A stretch of DNA of 64,000 nucleotides, taken from contig CAVRIG010000023.1 in assembly GCA_963721175.1 (NCBI GenBank), positions 186,001-250,000 of the forward strand. The letters run 5' to 3'. Of this stretch, positions 9,301-17,986 are shown piece by piece. A program made the translations under genes and the position numbers. Source of the stretch: Aliishimia sp963721175 (lineage in GTDB: Bacteria; Pseudomonadota; Alphaproteobacteria; Rhodobacterales; Rhodobacteraceae). How positions within the stretch are numbered: the stretch's first letter is position 1; every line of letters begins with the position of its first letter. The notes below the pieces were generated by a model. It searched no databases and was not told the origin of the DNA. It saw only the letters and a program-made list of their open reading frames with translations.

Positions 9301-10293
9301 GTCTACGTTCCGGCGGGTGTCGCCGAGGACCCGGTTCCGATCAAGAAGATCGTGCCACCCGTGCCGGTCACGCCGCTGTTTCTGGACTTGCCGCTGATGC
9401 GCGGGGACGAGGTGCCGCATGCGCCGCACGTCGCGGTAACCTCCGCAGCCTGGCCCGGACCGGTGGCCGTGTATCAATCGCCGCTGGACAGCAATTACGG
9501 GCTGAACTCGGTGTTGAACGCGCGCTCCGTCATCGGGTTGACGCAAACCCCGCTGCGTCGTGCGGCGCCCGGCATCTGGGACAGCGGCGCCCCGCTGCGG
9601 CTCCGGCTGATCGCGGGGCACCTCGAAAGCGCGGAGACGGCGGCCATTCTGGCCGGTGCGAACCTGGCGGCGATCGGGGACGGCACGCCCGGGAACTGGG
9701 AGCTGTTCCAGTTTGCGCGCGCCGATTTGGTGGGCGACAAGGTTTTCGAGTTGGGGGATCGTTTGCGAGGTCAGCAAGGGAGCGACGCGCTGGTCCCGGA
9801 CGCCTGGCCCGCCGGGTCATGGTTCGTCCTGCTGAACGGGGTGCCGTCGCAGATCGACATGGCAAGCAACCAACGACGGATAACCCAGCATTTCCGCATC
9901 GGCCCGGCGAAGTATGCCTTTGACGATCCCAGTTACCGGCATTTCGAAGCCGCATTCGATGGCAACGGACTGCGCCCGTACGCGCCCGCGCACTTGCGTA
10001 TCATGCCCGATGTCGATGGCAATCTGGTCGTATCCTGGGTGCGCCGGACGCGGATCGAAGGGGACGCGTGGGACAACGAGGTGCCTCTGGGCGAAGATTC
10101 GGAAACCTACCTGTTGCGCATCCGGAAATCCGGAAAGGTGCTGCGAGAGGTGGTCTTGAACGCGCCCGGCTGGGTTTACACCAACGCATCGCAGGCCAGC
10201 GACGGGGCGTCCGGAGACCTTGAGGTCACCGTGGCGCAGGTATCGGCGCGCTACGGTCCGGGGCTCGATGCGCGGCGCTCCATCATGCTCTGA
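6381..10293 (+). CDS. GTA tail fibre/host-recognition 'megatron' protein (gp15), frame interrupted
   Basis: The gene encodes about 1,303 residues, the normal RcGTA gp15 size, once one surplus base is removed. The first part (ATG 6381 to about 7950) has a glycine-rich hydrophobic N-terminus, then GEAIPQIYGRMRVGGQIIWASDF, and enters a TIM-barrel-like domain (GTA_TIM). The second part resumes as SGDRFFHLDPLWADPNIDFVGIDNY (about 7951 on), followed by the phage-tail_3-type module and a C-terminal fibre region ending at 10293. One extra base near 7949-7950 (QDG-G-SGDR) breaks the frame. Both halves read as family-typical protein, so I infer a sequencing indel rather than decay. The start ATG overlaps the gp14 stop. 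Confidence 0.9.
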
Positions 10294-10580
10294 TGCGGCG
10301 GGTCCTGCACGGTGACCTGATCCAGCTTGGGCGGATGCTGCTGACCCGCCCTGCGGCCGAGCGTGAGGCGATCTGCCGCCGTGCCATCGCCGAAGCGCGT
10401 GCGGCCGACAAGTACCGGCGCCGGTTCGGTCGCCGGCATCCCGATTTCGGCGACGGATCGCTTGCCGCCTGGGCCATGCGGTTCCCCCGCCCGCCCGAAC
10501 CGCCGCTCGATGATCCCGATTATGCGGGATGTTTGCGGATCGTGCTGACCTGCCTCGAAGAGACGCGCAGCAAAGCGTAG
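10293..10580 (+). CDS. Small conserved protein trailing the GTA cluster (DUF7742-like)
   Basis: This 95-residue basic, Arg-rich protein starts MRRVLHGDLIQLGRMLLTRPAAERE and has RRRFGRRHPDFGDGSLAAWAM in the middle. It overlaps the gp15 stop by one base and so belongs to the GTA transcription unit. I recognise the HGDL...L...P...R pattern as a small family found right after gp15 in many Rhodobacteraceae, but its role is unknown. There is no signal peptide or membrane segment. It faces the next gene tail to tail with a 15-base gap. Confidence 0.75.
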   Translation: MRRVLHGDLIQLGRMLLTRPAAEREAICRRAIAEARAADKYRRRFGRRHPDFGDGSLAAWAMRFPRPPEPPLDDPDYAGCLRIVLTCLEETRSKA

Positions 10581-10595
10581 CGCTTTGGTCGAGCA

Positions 10596-10934
10596 TCACC
10601 CGGACGCGCAGGACACGCAGCGTGTGGCGGCAAGATCGAGCTTCAGCCGTCCCGCCGGGATGTCCTCGCCGCAATCCTCGCACGCGCCATAGGTGCCTTC
10701 CGCGATGCGGTCCAATGCGGCGCGCAGGCGGGTGGCTTCACCATCGCGCCGCGCCTGCTGTGCCTTGGCCATCGCCTGGTTCTGCAGCGCGTCCATCCGG
10801 CTCAGCCGCCCGACAGACTGCTGGTCGAGTTCCACGACGGCCTGACCGCTCCGGCCAAGCGCGTCTTCGCCTTCGATCTCCGCCAGTCGCGCCTCGATCA
10901 AGGCGCGGAACTTGGTCACGCGGTTGTCATTCAT
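10596..10934 (-). CDS. TraR/DksA-type C4 zinc-finger protein
   Basis: This protein of about 112 residues has a coiled-coil helical body (FRALIEARLAEIEGED...QAMAKAQQARRDGEATRLRAALDRIAEG) followed by a C4 zinc finger, CEDC...CVSC, typical of short DksA/TraR proteins. Such proteins bind the RNA polymerase secondary channel and adjust promoter response. I chose the internal ATG at 10934 (MNDNRV) because GAGGA lies about ten bases before it. An upstream ATG at 10952 would add six residues and has no clear ribosome site. It sits alone between the GTA cluster and cysE. Confidence 0.85.
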   Translation of the reverse strand: MNDNRVTKFRALIEARLAEIEGEDALGRSGQAVVELDQQSVGRLSRMDALQNQAMAKAQQARRDGEATRLRAALDRIAEGTYGACEDCGEDIPAGRLKLDLAATRCVSCASG

Positions 10935-11022
10935 GAGCGCGATGGTCCTCATAAAGGATTTGCATTTGGCTTTTCGTGCTTATCTGACATATTCCGGCAC
11001 GCAGAAGAAAGGATGCTAGGCC

Positions 11023-11841
11023 ATGGCGAACGTGCGACCGAAACTTGCGAGCGTCGATCCCATCTGGGACCGGATCACCACCGAAGCGCGGCAGGCGGTT
11101 GCCGATGAGCCGCTGATGGGCGGGCTGATCCACGCCTGCATCCTGCACCACAAGAATATCGAGCGCGCCTTGAGCTACAGGATTGCGGCCAAGCTGGCCT
11201 CCAACGAAATGTCGATGGTGGTCATCCGGGAAATCGCTGAAGAAGCCTATGCGGACGCGCCCGAATTGATCGACGCGGCCCGCGCGGACCTCGTGGCGGT
11301 CTATGAGCGCGACCCGGCCTGCCACCGGTTGCTGCAGCCGCTGCTCTACTTCAAGGGATACCAGGCGATGCAGGGCTACCGCGTGGCGCACTGGCTCTAC
11401 GAGAACGGCAAGCGCGATCTGGCTTATTTCTTCCAGATGCGGTTGAGCGAGATCTACGGCGTCGACATCCACCCGGCCGCGAAGATCGGCAAGGGTATCA
11501 TGATCGACCACGCGCATTCCATCGTGATCGGCGAGACCGCGGTCGTGGGCGACAACGTGTCGATGCTGCATTCGGTGACGCTGGGCGGAACCGGCAAGGA
11601 AGAGCAGGATCGCCACCCCAAGATCGGGAATGGCGTGCTGATCGGTGCCGGGGCCAAGGTGCTGGGCAACATCAAGGTCGGCAACTGTTCGCGGATTGCC
11701 GCCGGTTCGGTGGTGCTCGAGGAAGTGCCGCCTTGCAAGACCGTGGCCGGAATTCCCGCGCGGATCGTGGGCGAGGCGGGCTGCGACCAGCCATCGATCA
11801 ACATGGATCACATGTTGGGCAAGGACTGGCAGATCGGCTGA
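11023..11841 (+). CDS. cysE: Serine O-acetyltransferase
   Basis: CysE transfers acetyl from acetyl-CoA to L-serine, the first step of cysteine synthesis in the cytosol. The 272 residues comprise the N-terminal helical SATase domain (about 10-110) and a left-handed beta-helix built of hexapeptide repeats (about 148-245, e.g. IHPAAKIGKGIMIDHAHSIVIGETAVVGDNV). Asp162-His163 fall in the conserved IDHA catalytic segment, and GGTGKEEQDRHPKIG is the CoA/serine loop. The C-terminal tail ending in Ile is of the type that docks into CysK. It is followed by a strong terminator, and cysK lies 1.8 kb downstream on the same strand. Confidence 0.96.
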   Translation: MANVRPKLASVDPIWDRITTEARQAVADEPLMGGLIHACILHHKNIERALSYRIAAKLASNEMSMVVIREIAEEAYADAPELIDAARADLVAVYERDPACHRLLQPLLYFKGYQAMQGYRVAHWLYENGKRDLAYFFQMRLSEIYGVDIHPAAKIGKGIMIDHAHSIVIGETAVVGDNVSMLHSVTLGGTGKEEQDRHPKIGNGVLIGAGAKVLGNIKVGNCSRIAAGSVVLEEVPPCKTVAGIPARIVGEAGCDQPSINMDHMLGKDWQIG

Positions 11842-11851
11842 TCGGGTGGGG

Positions 11852-11885
11852 AAGGCGGCCAGCAAAGCGGGCCGCCTTGTTCTTT
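11852..11885 (+). terminator. Rho-independent terminator after cysE
   Basis: A 9-bp perfect stem, AAGGCGGCC / GGCCGCCTT, encloses a 9-base loop and is followed by GTTCTTT. It lies 10 bases after the cysE stop and just before the end of the convergent methyltransferase gene, so it may serve both strands. Confidence 0.85.
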
Positions 11886-11893
11886 AAGGCGCG

Positions 11894-13385
11894 TCAGCGC
11901 GACTGGGCGCGCACCAGCAGGTCCTTTTCCTGTTCGGTCAGAAGCTGCTTTTCCAGCACCACGCTCATCGAATCCACAGCCCGCGGCGCACGGATCAGCA
12001 CTTCCTGATCCAGACCACCCTTGAGAAGCGTCTGACCCACCGTGCTGAGGTTGAAGTCCATCTTGCGAAGGTGGAAACGTGCTTCGGACCAGCCGAGATA
12101 CCAGTACCAATCGGTGTAGTAGAGCCAGCTTCTTTCGTTGAAGGCCCGCACATGGGTCGGGTCCTGCCATGCGCCGAACGAGAGGTCGTAGGGGACCAGG
12201 ATGTTCATCTTGCCGCCGACGCAGAGCAAGTCGAGGCAGTTGGTCATGGCGCTGACGAGGTCCGGAATATGCTCCACCACGTCGTTGCAGATGATCGTGT
12301 CAAACATGTTCTTCTGCAGTTCCAAGGCGCCGAACCGGTCCGTCTCGAAGCTCGTTCCGATCAGGTCGGTGCGGCTGAGATCGGTAACGATGTCCGGATC
12401 CCACTTGCCGAGGTAGTCGAGGTTGACGCAGTCGTGGCGAAAGTCCTTCCCGCTGCCGATGTTGAGGCTGGCGGGGATGGTTTCGGCCAGTGGTGATGCC
12501 GTGACGTGAGCGGTTTGCATGTTCGGGACAGGCTCCTCTTTGAGAATTGGTTCCAGGATCTTGAATTCCTCGCGCGCGCTGAAGGCGGCGTAGCCGGCCT
12601 CTTCCAGGTCCGCGCGCGCGGCATCGTCATGCACCAGATCGACGCAGGTCTGCACCAGGTCCTGGTATTTCGCGAACGCGAGAGCATCGCCGAGATCGCC
12701 GTCGATCTCGGTATCGGGTCCGATCTCGCTTACCACCGCCTTGCGGTTGGCCAGCAGGTAGGACACGCGGGCGATCTCGAATATCTGCGTGTCGAAGAAA
12801 TGCAGGTTCAGGACGATCTTGGCGCGGGCAATGTAGGCGTCACGCTGCTCGCCATAGACCTTGAAGAGTTGCACGACGTTGAGTTCCGCCACCTCGAGGT
12901 CGTCCAGGATCCGTCTGCGGCGCCCGTTGACGCTGCCATAGAACAGCACGTCGATGTCCTGCAGATCGGCCTTCTGGATCCGGCTGAGTTTGCCGGAGAA
13001 CCCCAGCGGCACGAGTTTCGGGTCGAATCGCGGGCTCTGTCTCTTGAGGTAATCAACGTTGCGCTGGCTGTAGTCCCAGACCTGGAATCCGCCCAGAAGC
13101 GCGCGCTGCGCGGGTGTGTTCCAATGGGACGTGTCGCTGAGTTGTTCGAAGTTGTAGATTATGGTGTCGGCCGGCAGCAAGCGCGATGTCGTCCTGTCGC
13201 ATCAGGTTCCCGCCCAGCAGGATATTGCGTGCGGTCGTATCGATGGCGTTGCTGCTGATCCGGGCGGTGTAGGAGAGATCCTCCAGCCCGTATTGCAGGG
13301 TTTCGGCGATTTCCTTGAAGCAACCTGAATGCTCGTAGCCCTGCGGGCTGGCGATCACGATGTTGAAATCGGTGTGCGACTGCAT
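11894..13385 (-). CDS. Two-domain CgeB/glycosyltransferase-like plus SAM methyltransferase protein, frame interrupted
   Basis: The span encodes about 496 residues once one surplus base near 13181 is removed (frame reads ...RQDDIA, then LLPADTIIYNFEQL). The first ~260 residues resemble the CgeB/glycosyltransferase-like domain (VLFYGSVNGRRRRILDDL, then the nucleotide-sugar-type EIARVSYLLANRKAVVSE). The C-terminal ~220 residues are a class I methyltransferase: LNIGSGKDFRHDCVNLDY is the SAM-binding loop and NDVVEHIPD a later motif. The substrate is unknown; a role in surface polysaccharide or lipid modification is plausible. It begins at ATG 13385 and points away from cysK. Both flanks of the shift are coding-like, so an indel error is likely. 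Confidence 0.75.
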
Positions 13386-13641
13386 GGCTCAAGCCCCTGC
13401 TTTGCTGTTCGGCATTCTGCCAATCCGGGGCGGAATAGCGGGAAGACGTTAAAAATCCGATTACACCGGCCGGTTCTGACCGTTCGAAGTGGTCGCCACG
13501 TGCAAGGTCGCAGGAGAATGTCTTGGAAACCGGCGAGGATCGGGAATACCGTCCCTAACTATGCGCGGGCTTCTGGCCAACTTGCGCCTTCTGTTCCTAT
13601 CTGAAACGGAAACAACGAACCGAGTTGAAAAGGGGGTAATC

Positions 13642-14709
13642 ATGGCGACACGCCAGACGAACGGGCGCGGAAAGCGTTACGACAGCATTCTGGACACGGT
13701 GGGCGATACGCCGGTGATCCGGATCAACCGCATCGCGCCGAAAAACGTCACGATCTACGTGAAGTTCGAGGCGTTCAATCCCGCGGGGTCGGTCAAGGAC
13801 CGACTGGCGCTCAGCATCATCGAGGCAGCCGAGCAGGACGGCCGGCTGAAGCCCGGACAGACCGTGGTGGAGGCGACCTCCGGCAATACCGGCATCGGGC
13901 TTGCGATGGTGTGTGCGGCGAAAGGCTATCCCCTTGTGGTGACGATGGCGGAGAGCTTCTCGGTCGAGCGTCGGCGGCTGATGCGGTTCCTGGGGGCGAA
14001 GGTCATTCTAACGCCCAAATCGGCAAAGGGCTTCGGCATGTACCAGAAGGCCAAGGAACTGGCCGAGCAGAACGGCTGGTTCCTGGCCTCCCAGTTCGAG
14101 ACGCCGGACAACGCCGACATTCACGAGTCGACCACCGGCCGCGAGATCGTTGCCGATTTCGAGGGCGAACGGCTGGATTACTTCGTCTCCGGCTATGGCA
14201 CCGGCGGGACGATCTCCGGCGTCGGCCGCGTTCTGAGGGCGGAGCGACCGGATACCAAGTTGATCCTGTCGGAGCCTGCCAACGCGGCGCTCATCGCCTC
14301 AGGCTACGTCAACACCCGGAACGAGCAGCATCAGCCGACCGAAGGCCACCCGAATTTCGAGCCGCACCCGATCCAGGGCTGGACACCGGATTTCATTCCG
14401 TGGGTTCTGCAGGAGGCGATGGACAAGTCACTGTATGACGAACTGATCCCGATCGCGGGCGCGGAAGGGATCGAATGGTCTCGCCGACTGGCCGCGGAGG
14501 AGGGGATCTTCACCGGCATTTCCGGCGGATCGACCTTCGCCGTGTCGATGAAGCTCGCCAAGGACGCGCCGCAGGGGTCGGTGATCCTCTGCATGCTGCC
14601 GGACACGGGTGAGCGGTACCTCTCGACGCCACTCTTCGAGGGCATTTCCGAAGACATGACCGAAGAGGAAGCGGACCTGTCGAAATCGACTCCGGGGTAT
14701 CAATTGTAG
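13642..14709 (+). CDS. cysK: Cysteine synthase A (O-acetylserine sulfhydrylase)
   Basis: This 355-residue PLP enzyme makes cysteine from O-acetylserine and sulfide. The PLP lysine is Lys52 in NPAGSVKDR, followed by the substrate loop EATSGNTGIG (77-86) and the phosphate-binding GYGTGGTISGVGR loop. It is longer than the classic ~310-residue CysK because of a polar N-terminal extension and a long C-terminal tail (TPLFEGISEDMTEEEADLSKSTPGY). The start is ATG 13642, with AAAAGGGGG immediately upstream; longer in-frame extensions to 13489 lack support. It is functionally linked to cysE 1.8 kb upstream, although an opposing gene separates them. Confidence 0.95.
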   Translation: MATRQTNGRGKRYDSILDTVGDTPVIRINRIAPKNVTIYVKFEAFNPAGSVKDRLALSIIEAAEQDGRLKPGQTVVEATSGNTGIGLAMVCAAKGYPLVVTMAESFSVERRRLMRFLGAKVILTPKSAKGFGMYQKAKELAEQNGWFLASQFETPDNADIHESTTGREIVADFEGERLDYFVSGYGTGGTISGVGRVLRAERPDTKLILSEPANAALIASGYVNTRNEQHQPTEGHPNFEPHPIQGWTPDFIPWVLQEAMDKSLYDELIPIAGAEGIEWSRRLAAEEGIFTGISGGSTFAVSMKLAKDAPQGSVILCMLPDTGERYLSTPLFEGISEDMTEEEADLSKSTPGYQL

Positions 14710-14765
14710 GATGCGGAGGTTGCGGCCGTGAGCGTTGCTCCGGCCGCGATTTGTCTTGAGGGTGC

Positions 14766-14835
14766 TTGGGGGCTCTGCCCCCGTCGCTCCTGGCGGAGCG
14801 CCTCCCCCGAGGTATTTGGCGACCCAAAGAAGGGG
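14766..14835 (+). repeat. Dispersed palindromic repeat, copy 1
   Basis: After cysK the sequence holds a GC-rich hairpin (GGGGGCTCTGCCCCC, 14768-14782), a second stem around TCCTGGCGGA, and then CCCCCGAGGTATTT...ACCCAAAGAAGG. The same arrangement recurs on the opposite strand at 59830-59890. It lies between the convergent ends of cysK and the sensor kinase gene and could help end transcription. Confidence 0.65.
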
Positions 14836-14850
14836 GCGGATCGGCTCTGA

Positions 14851-16485
14851 TCATAACTCCAGAGCAGATTGCGCAGCATCTGGCGGGGCCGTCGCGGCGG
14901 CGGAGACATCGTCTGCCTTGGGTAGCGAGATCACGAAGGTGGCACCGGCGCCGCCCCGGTCTTCGAAACGGACCTCTCCTCCCGCGTTGCGCGCCATTCC
15001 GGCGACCTGGGCCAGACCAAGTCCGGTTCCGGTGGGTTTGCTTGTCGTGAATGGCGTGAAGAGGGTCTGGCGCATCTTTTCGGGAACGCCGGGACCGTCA
15101 TCGGAGACCCGGATCTCGACGTGCCCGCCGCAGTCGGTCGCGGAAATCGTGATCCGCCCCTTGCCTTGTGTCGCATCCCTGGCATTGATCACGAGATTGA
15201 GCAGGGCGAGTTCGAGCTGGTCGCGGTTTGCGGTGACGTGAAGCGGGCACGTGTGCCGGGCGATGGAGAGTTCGACCTCGCGCCCGGCCGCCTGTTCGAG
15301 CAGGTAAGCCATGTCGTCGAGCGTCGCGTTCAGCTCGACCGCGCCGATATCGCTGTCGCCGCTGTGCGCCAGGCTCAGAAGCTGGTTCGCGAGCCGGGTG
15401 CCTCTCGAGATCGACCCTTCGATCAGCGCGACATGTTCCAGGACCGCGTCGTCGGTCGTCTTTCGCTTGATCATGCTCAACCCGGAGCCGAGCGCGGTGA
15501 CGACGTTCCGGAAATCGTGGACGATGGTGCTGGTGAACTGCGCGACTGCCTCGGCCCTCTGCAGTTCCAGCACCTTCGATTCCCGCTGCTTGCGGGACAG
15601 AATCTCCCGCGCGGCCAGAAAGAACAGCGACAGGGCGGCAGCGATCGCCACGAAGACCCCGAAAGAGATCACGGCGTTCGCCCTCCGGATCGGTCGGTCG
15701 AGCAGGGAATTGTCGATGGCCACGTGACTGGACCATCCCGTCACCTCAGACGTGGCATAGGCGGTATAGTTGGTCAGGTTTTCATAGGTCGTCCCCTCGT
15801 AGATGCCGCGCCCGCCTTGCGCGACGGCCTCCCGGACGTAGGACGTGGCCGGCGTGCCAACGCGATCGGGATAGTCGATCGAGCGGGCCAGGAACTTGCC
15901 CTCCCGATCAACGATGGCGGCCACCGACCCCTCGGGCAACTGCTGCATCAGGATTTGCTGGTAGATCAAAGGATCCACGATGGCGGTCAGGCGGAGGCTG
16001 TCGTTGCGGGGAATGCCGACATGAAGATGGACGCAAGGACAATGGCGGCCTTCACGCTCGACATCGCCGATCTGCGGGACGGGCGAGGTGGGAAGCAGAT
16101 CCGTGTCGACTTGGCCGCCAAACGTGACGCTTTCGGCCGTCGCCTCGAACAGGATCTCCCCCGCCGCGCGGTCAGCCAGAACGACCGCCCGCCACCCCGG
16201 CAGCATTTCGACCGCTTCCTGCGCCCGGCGCGCGCCGGCGGCGACCTCCCCGTCGCGCAGATATCTCGATCTCGAGAGCAGGCGCAGCGCCGACAGATCG
16301 CTCGTCGCGCGTGCATCTGCGAGCAGGATCAGGGTGTCGGCGGCGGCGAGCGCCTTCCCGCGTGTTTCCTCCGCCTCGACGCTGAGACTGTAATAGGCCT
16401 GCACGAGGATGATCGCGACCGCGGGAAACAACAGCGCGATCCCAAGCAACATGTAGAGAGAAAGACGACCTCCGCCGGCCATCAA
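14851..16485 (-). CDS. Membrane sensor histidine kinase (orphan)
   Basis: This 544-residue kinase has a transmembrane helix at about 11-32, a large extracytoplasmic sensor region (about 33-268, dCache/PAS-like, with YEGTTYENLTNYTAYATSEVTGW), and a second helix at about 271-292. The cytoplasmic dimerisation domain carries the phospho-acceptor His323 (TSTIVHDFRN). The ATPase domain has the N box NLVINARDA (430-438), the G1 box DDGPGVP (462-468) and GTGLGLA (486-492). No response regulator gene is adjacent, so its partner is elsewhere. The HDFRN form of the H box is shared with hybrid or metabolite-sensing kinases. An alternative start is the second Met. Confidence 0.9.
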   Translation of the reverse strand: MMAGGGRLSLYMLLGIALLFPAVAIILVQAYYSLSVEAEETRGKALAAADTLILLADARATSDLSALRLLSRSRYLRDGEVAAGARRAQEAVEMLPGWRAVVLADRAAGEILFEATAESVTFGGQVDTDLLPTSPVPQIGDVEREGRHCPCVHLHVGIPRNDSLRLTAIVDPLIYQQILMQQLPEGSVAAIVDREGKFLARSIDYPDRVGTPATSYVREAVAQGGRGIYEGTTYENLTNYTAYATSEVTGWSSHVAIDNSLLDRPIRRANAVISFGVFVAIAAALSLFFLAAREILSRKQRESKVLELQRAEAVAQFTSTIVHDFRNVVTALGSGLSMIKRKTTDDAVLEHVALIEGSISRGTRLANQLLSLAHSGDSDIGAVELNATLDDMAYLLEQAAGREVELSIARHTCPLHVTANRDQLELALLNLVINARDATQGKGRITISATDCGGHVEIRVSDDGPGVPEKMRQTLFTPFTTSKPTGTGLGLAQVAGMARNAGGEVRFEDRGGAGATFVISLPKADDVSAAATAPPDAAQSALEL

Positions 16486-16644
16486 CTTCCAATCTCCGCC
16501 TCAGTTCAGAGTAATCGGCGGCGCCATCCTGACGGCAGCCTTCGGAAATAATGCGCAAGTCGCCGCCTCTTGTCACGCGTTTGCGGCACACTGCCGAAAA
16601 GAAATTTCGGGCCGGTGGATCGGGAAAAAACGAGCAGCGCGTTT

Positions 16645-17799
16645 TCAGTACATCATCACCGCGCCTTCGCCGGTGGCACCCGCGAAATAAAGCCGCAGGC
16701 GGATGATGTACTTGCGGCCCCGGAACAGGCGCTCGTTGATCTTGGCGTTGTAGCGGTAGCCGGAATCGTCGTCTCCCGCGACGTAGCGCGGCTCGCCATC
16801 GATCTCCTCGAAGAGCACCATGACCGTGTCGAGGTCGCCGAAGGTCTGGAAGGTATAGCGGCGGGAGTATTCCGGCTCCACTACGAAGTCGAGCTGTTCG
16901 CCCGGAGCGATACGGATCTGGTGCGCTTCGAACGGGCGAAGTTCGGGCAGGTAGAGTTTGTCCGCCTCGGGATAAAAGGATTTCACCGTCTCGCGGTCCC
17001 GTTCCGACAGACCGGGTGCGGGGAAATGGTGCTGATCGCGCATGTCCTCGGGTTGCAGGACAAGGCCCTTGCGGATCCAGTAGTGCATGATCGAATCGCG
17101 GTCCCAGTCCGAGCCTTCGACTTCGGCCTGCGATAGCTTGCGCAGCACGTTCCAGCGGGTCTGCTCCTCGGTCCAGAAGTTGGGCGAGCCCGTGTAGTAA
17201 TCGAGGACGGCCGGCTCGTCCCACACGATGCCGGCATTCGGGTTCTGGTGTTCGTGCGGAAATCCGAGCGTGTGGCCGATCTCGTGAAGGGCGGTGTCGT
17301 AGCCGTATTCGTCGGTCAGATCCCAGCCGAAATTCATCGTACGCTCGGCGGGGTCGCCGACGAGGTCGATCACATCGCGCCCGAGAAAGGACCAGGATCC
17401 GGCATCCGGTGCGGTCGGGTGCTGGAAGAAGCCGATGCGGATTTCCGCCTCGCCCGGATCGAACACCTCCACGAAGTCGAGCCCGATGGGCACGTCCTTC
17501 CATTCCTTGAAGGCACGGCGCACGGCGTCCTTGTTGTCCTGGCTACCCCGCCAGTGCGAGGGAGCGTCGAGAAAGCAGTAATGCAGGACCGTGTAATTGG
17601 CCCATTTCTTCTCGTGCAGGCGGATGAGCCTCTCGCGGCCCGGCGCCATGGTCGGCGGAAGCTCGCGGCGAGGAACGTCGGGTTGGTGGCAATGGCCGCC
17701 GATGCGGTCCATCGGGTCGGGTGGCGACTTGGAGCTACCGCGAGACTTTGTGCCGGTACTTTCGCCCTTGCTGGCGCTCTTTGTCGTTCGGGTGGCCAC
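16645..17799 (-). CDS. Zinc metalloprotease of the astacin/matrixin (metzincin) type
   Basis: This 384-residue protein carries the zinc-binding motif HEIGHTLGFPH (His172, Glu173, His176, His182) and a Met-turn SIMHY (Met238), which define a metzincin. The first ~50 residues are Lys/Ser/Pro-rich and low in complexity, with no classical signal peptide, so any export would need a different route. The C-terminal ~115 residues (HQIRIAPGEQLDFVVEPEYSRRYTFQTFGDLDTVMVLFEE...AGDDDSGYRYNAKINERLFRGRKYIIRLRLYF) look like a PPC-type beta-sandwich with the usual DDDSG signature, a module often attached to secreted peptidases. Target unknown. It stands alone between a sensor kinase and pdhC. Confidence 0.88.
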   Translation of the reverse strand: MATRTTKSASKGESTGTKSRGSSKSPPDPMDRIGGHCHQPDVPRRELPPTMAPGRERLIRLHEKKWANYTVLHYCFLDAPSHWRGSQDNKDAVRRAFKEWKDVPIGLDFVEVFDPGEAEIRIGFFQHPTAPDAGSWSFLGRDVIDLVGDPAERTMNFGWDLTDEYGYDTALHEIGHTLGFPHEHQNPNAGIVWDEPAVLDYYTGSPNFWTEEQTRWNVLRKLSQAEVEGSDWDRDSIMHYWIRKGLVLQPEDMRDQHHFPAPGLSERDRETVKSFYPEADKLYLPELRPFEAHQIRIAPGEQLDFVVEPEYSRRYTFQTFGDLDTVMVLFEEIDGEPRYVAGDDDSGYRYNAKINERLFRGRKYIIRLRLYFAGATGEGAVMMY

Positions 17800-17986
17800 C
17801 GCGAGTTCCTCCTCTTCACGTCGGGGGAAGCGCCGGCACTCGCAAACAACGGGACTTAATCACTTGGGAGGTCGAAAATCGCCGGCGCTTCAACTGTCGG
17901 AATGTGACCTCTCACGCACAGACTACACCAAAACTCCGCCCGCGCCTATGGCCCGCGAGGTGCGGTATTCCTGACTTTCGCGCAGG

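Noticed and set aside
15121..16551. 476-residue plus-strand frame over the sensor kinase
   Set aside because: It mirrors the kinase gene codon for codon, has no family features, and the minus strand carries all kinase motifs.
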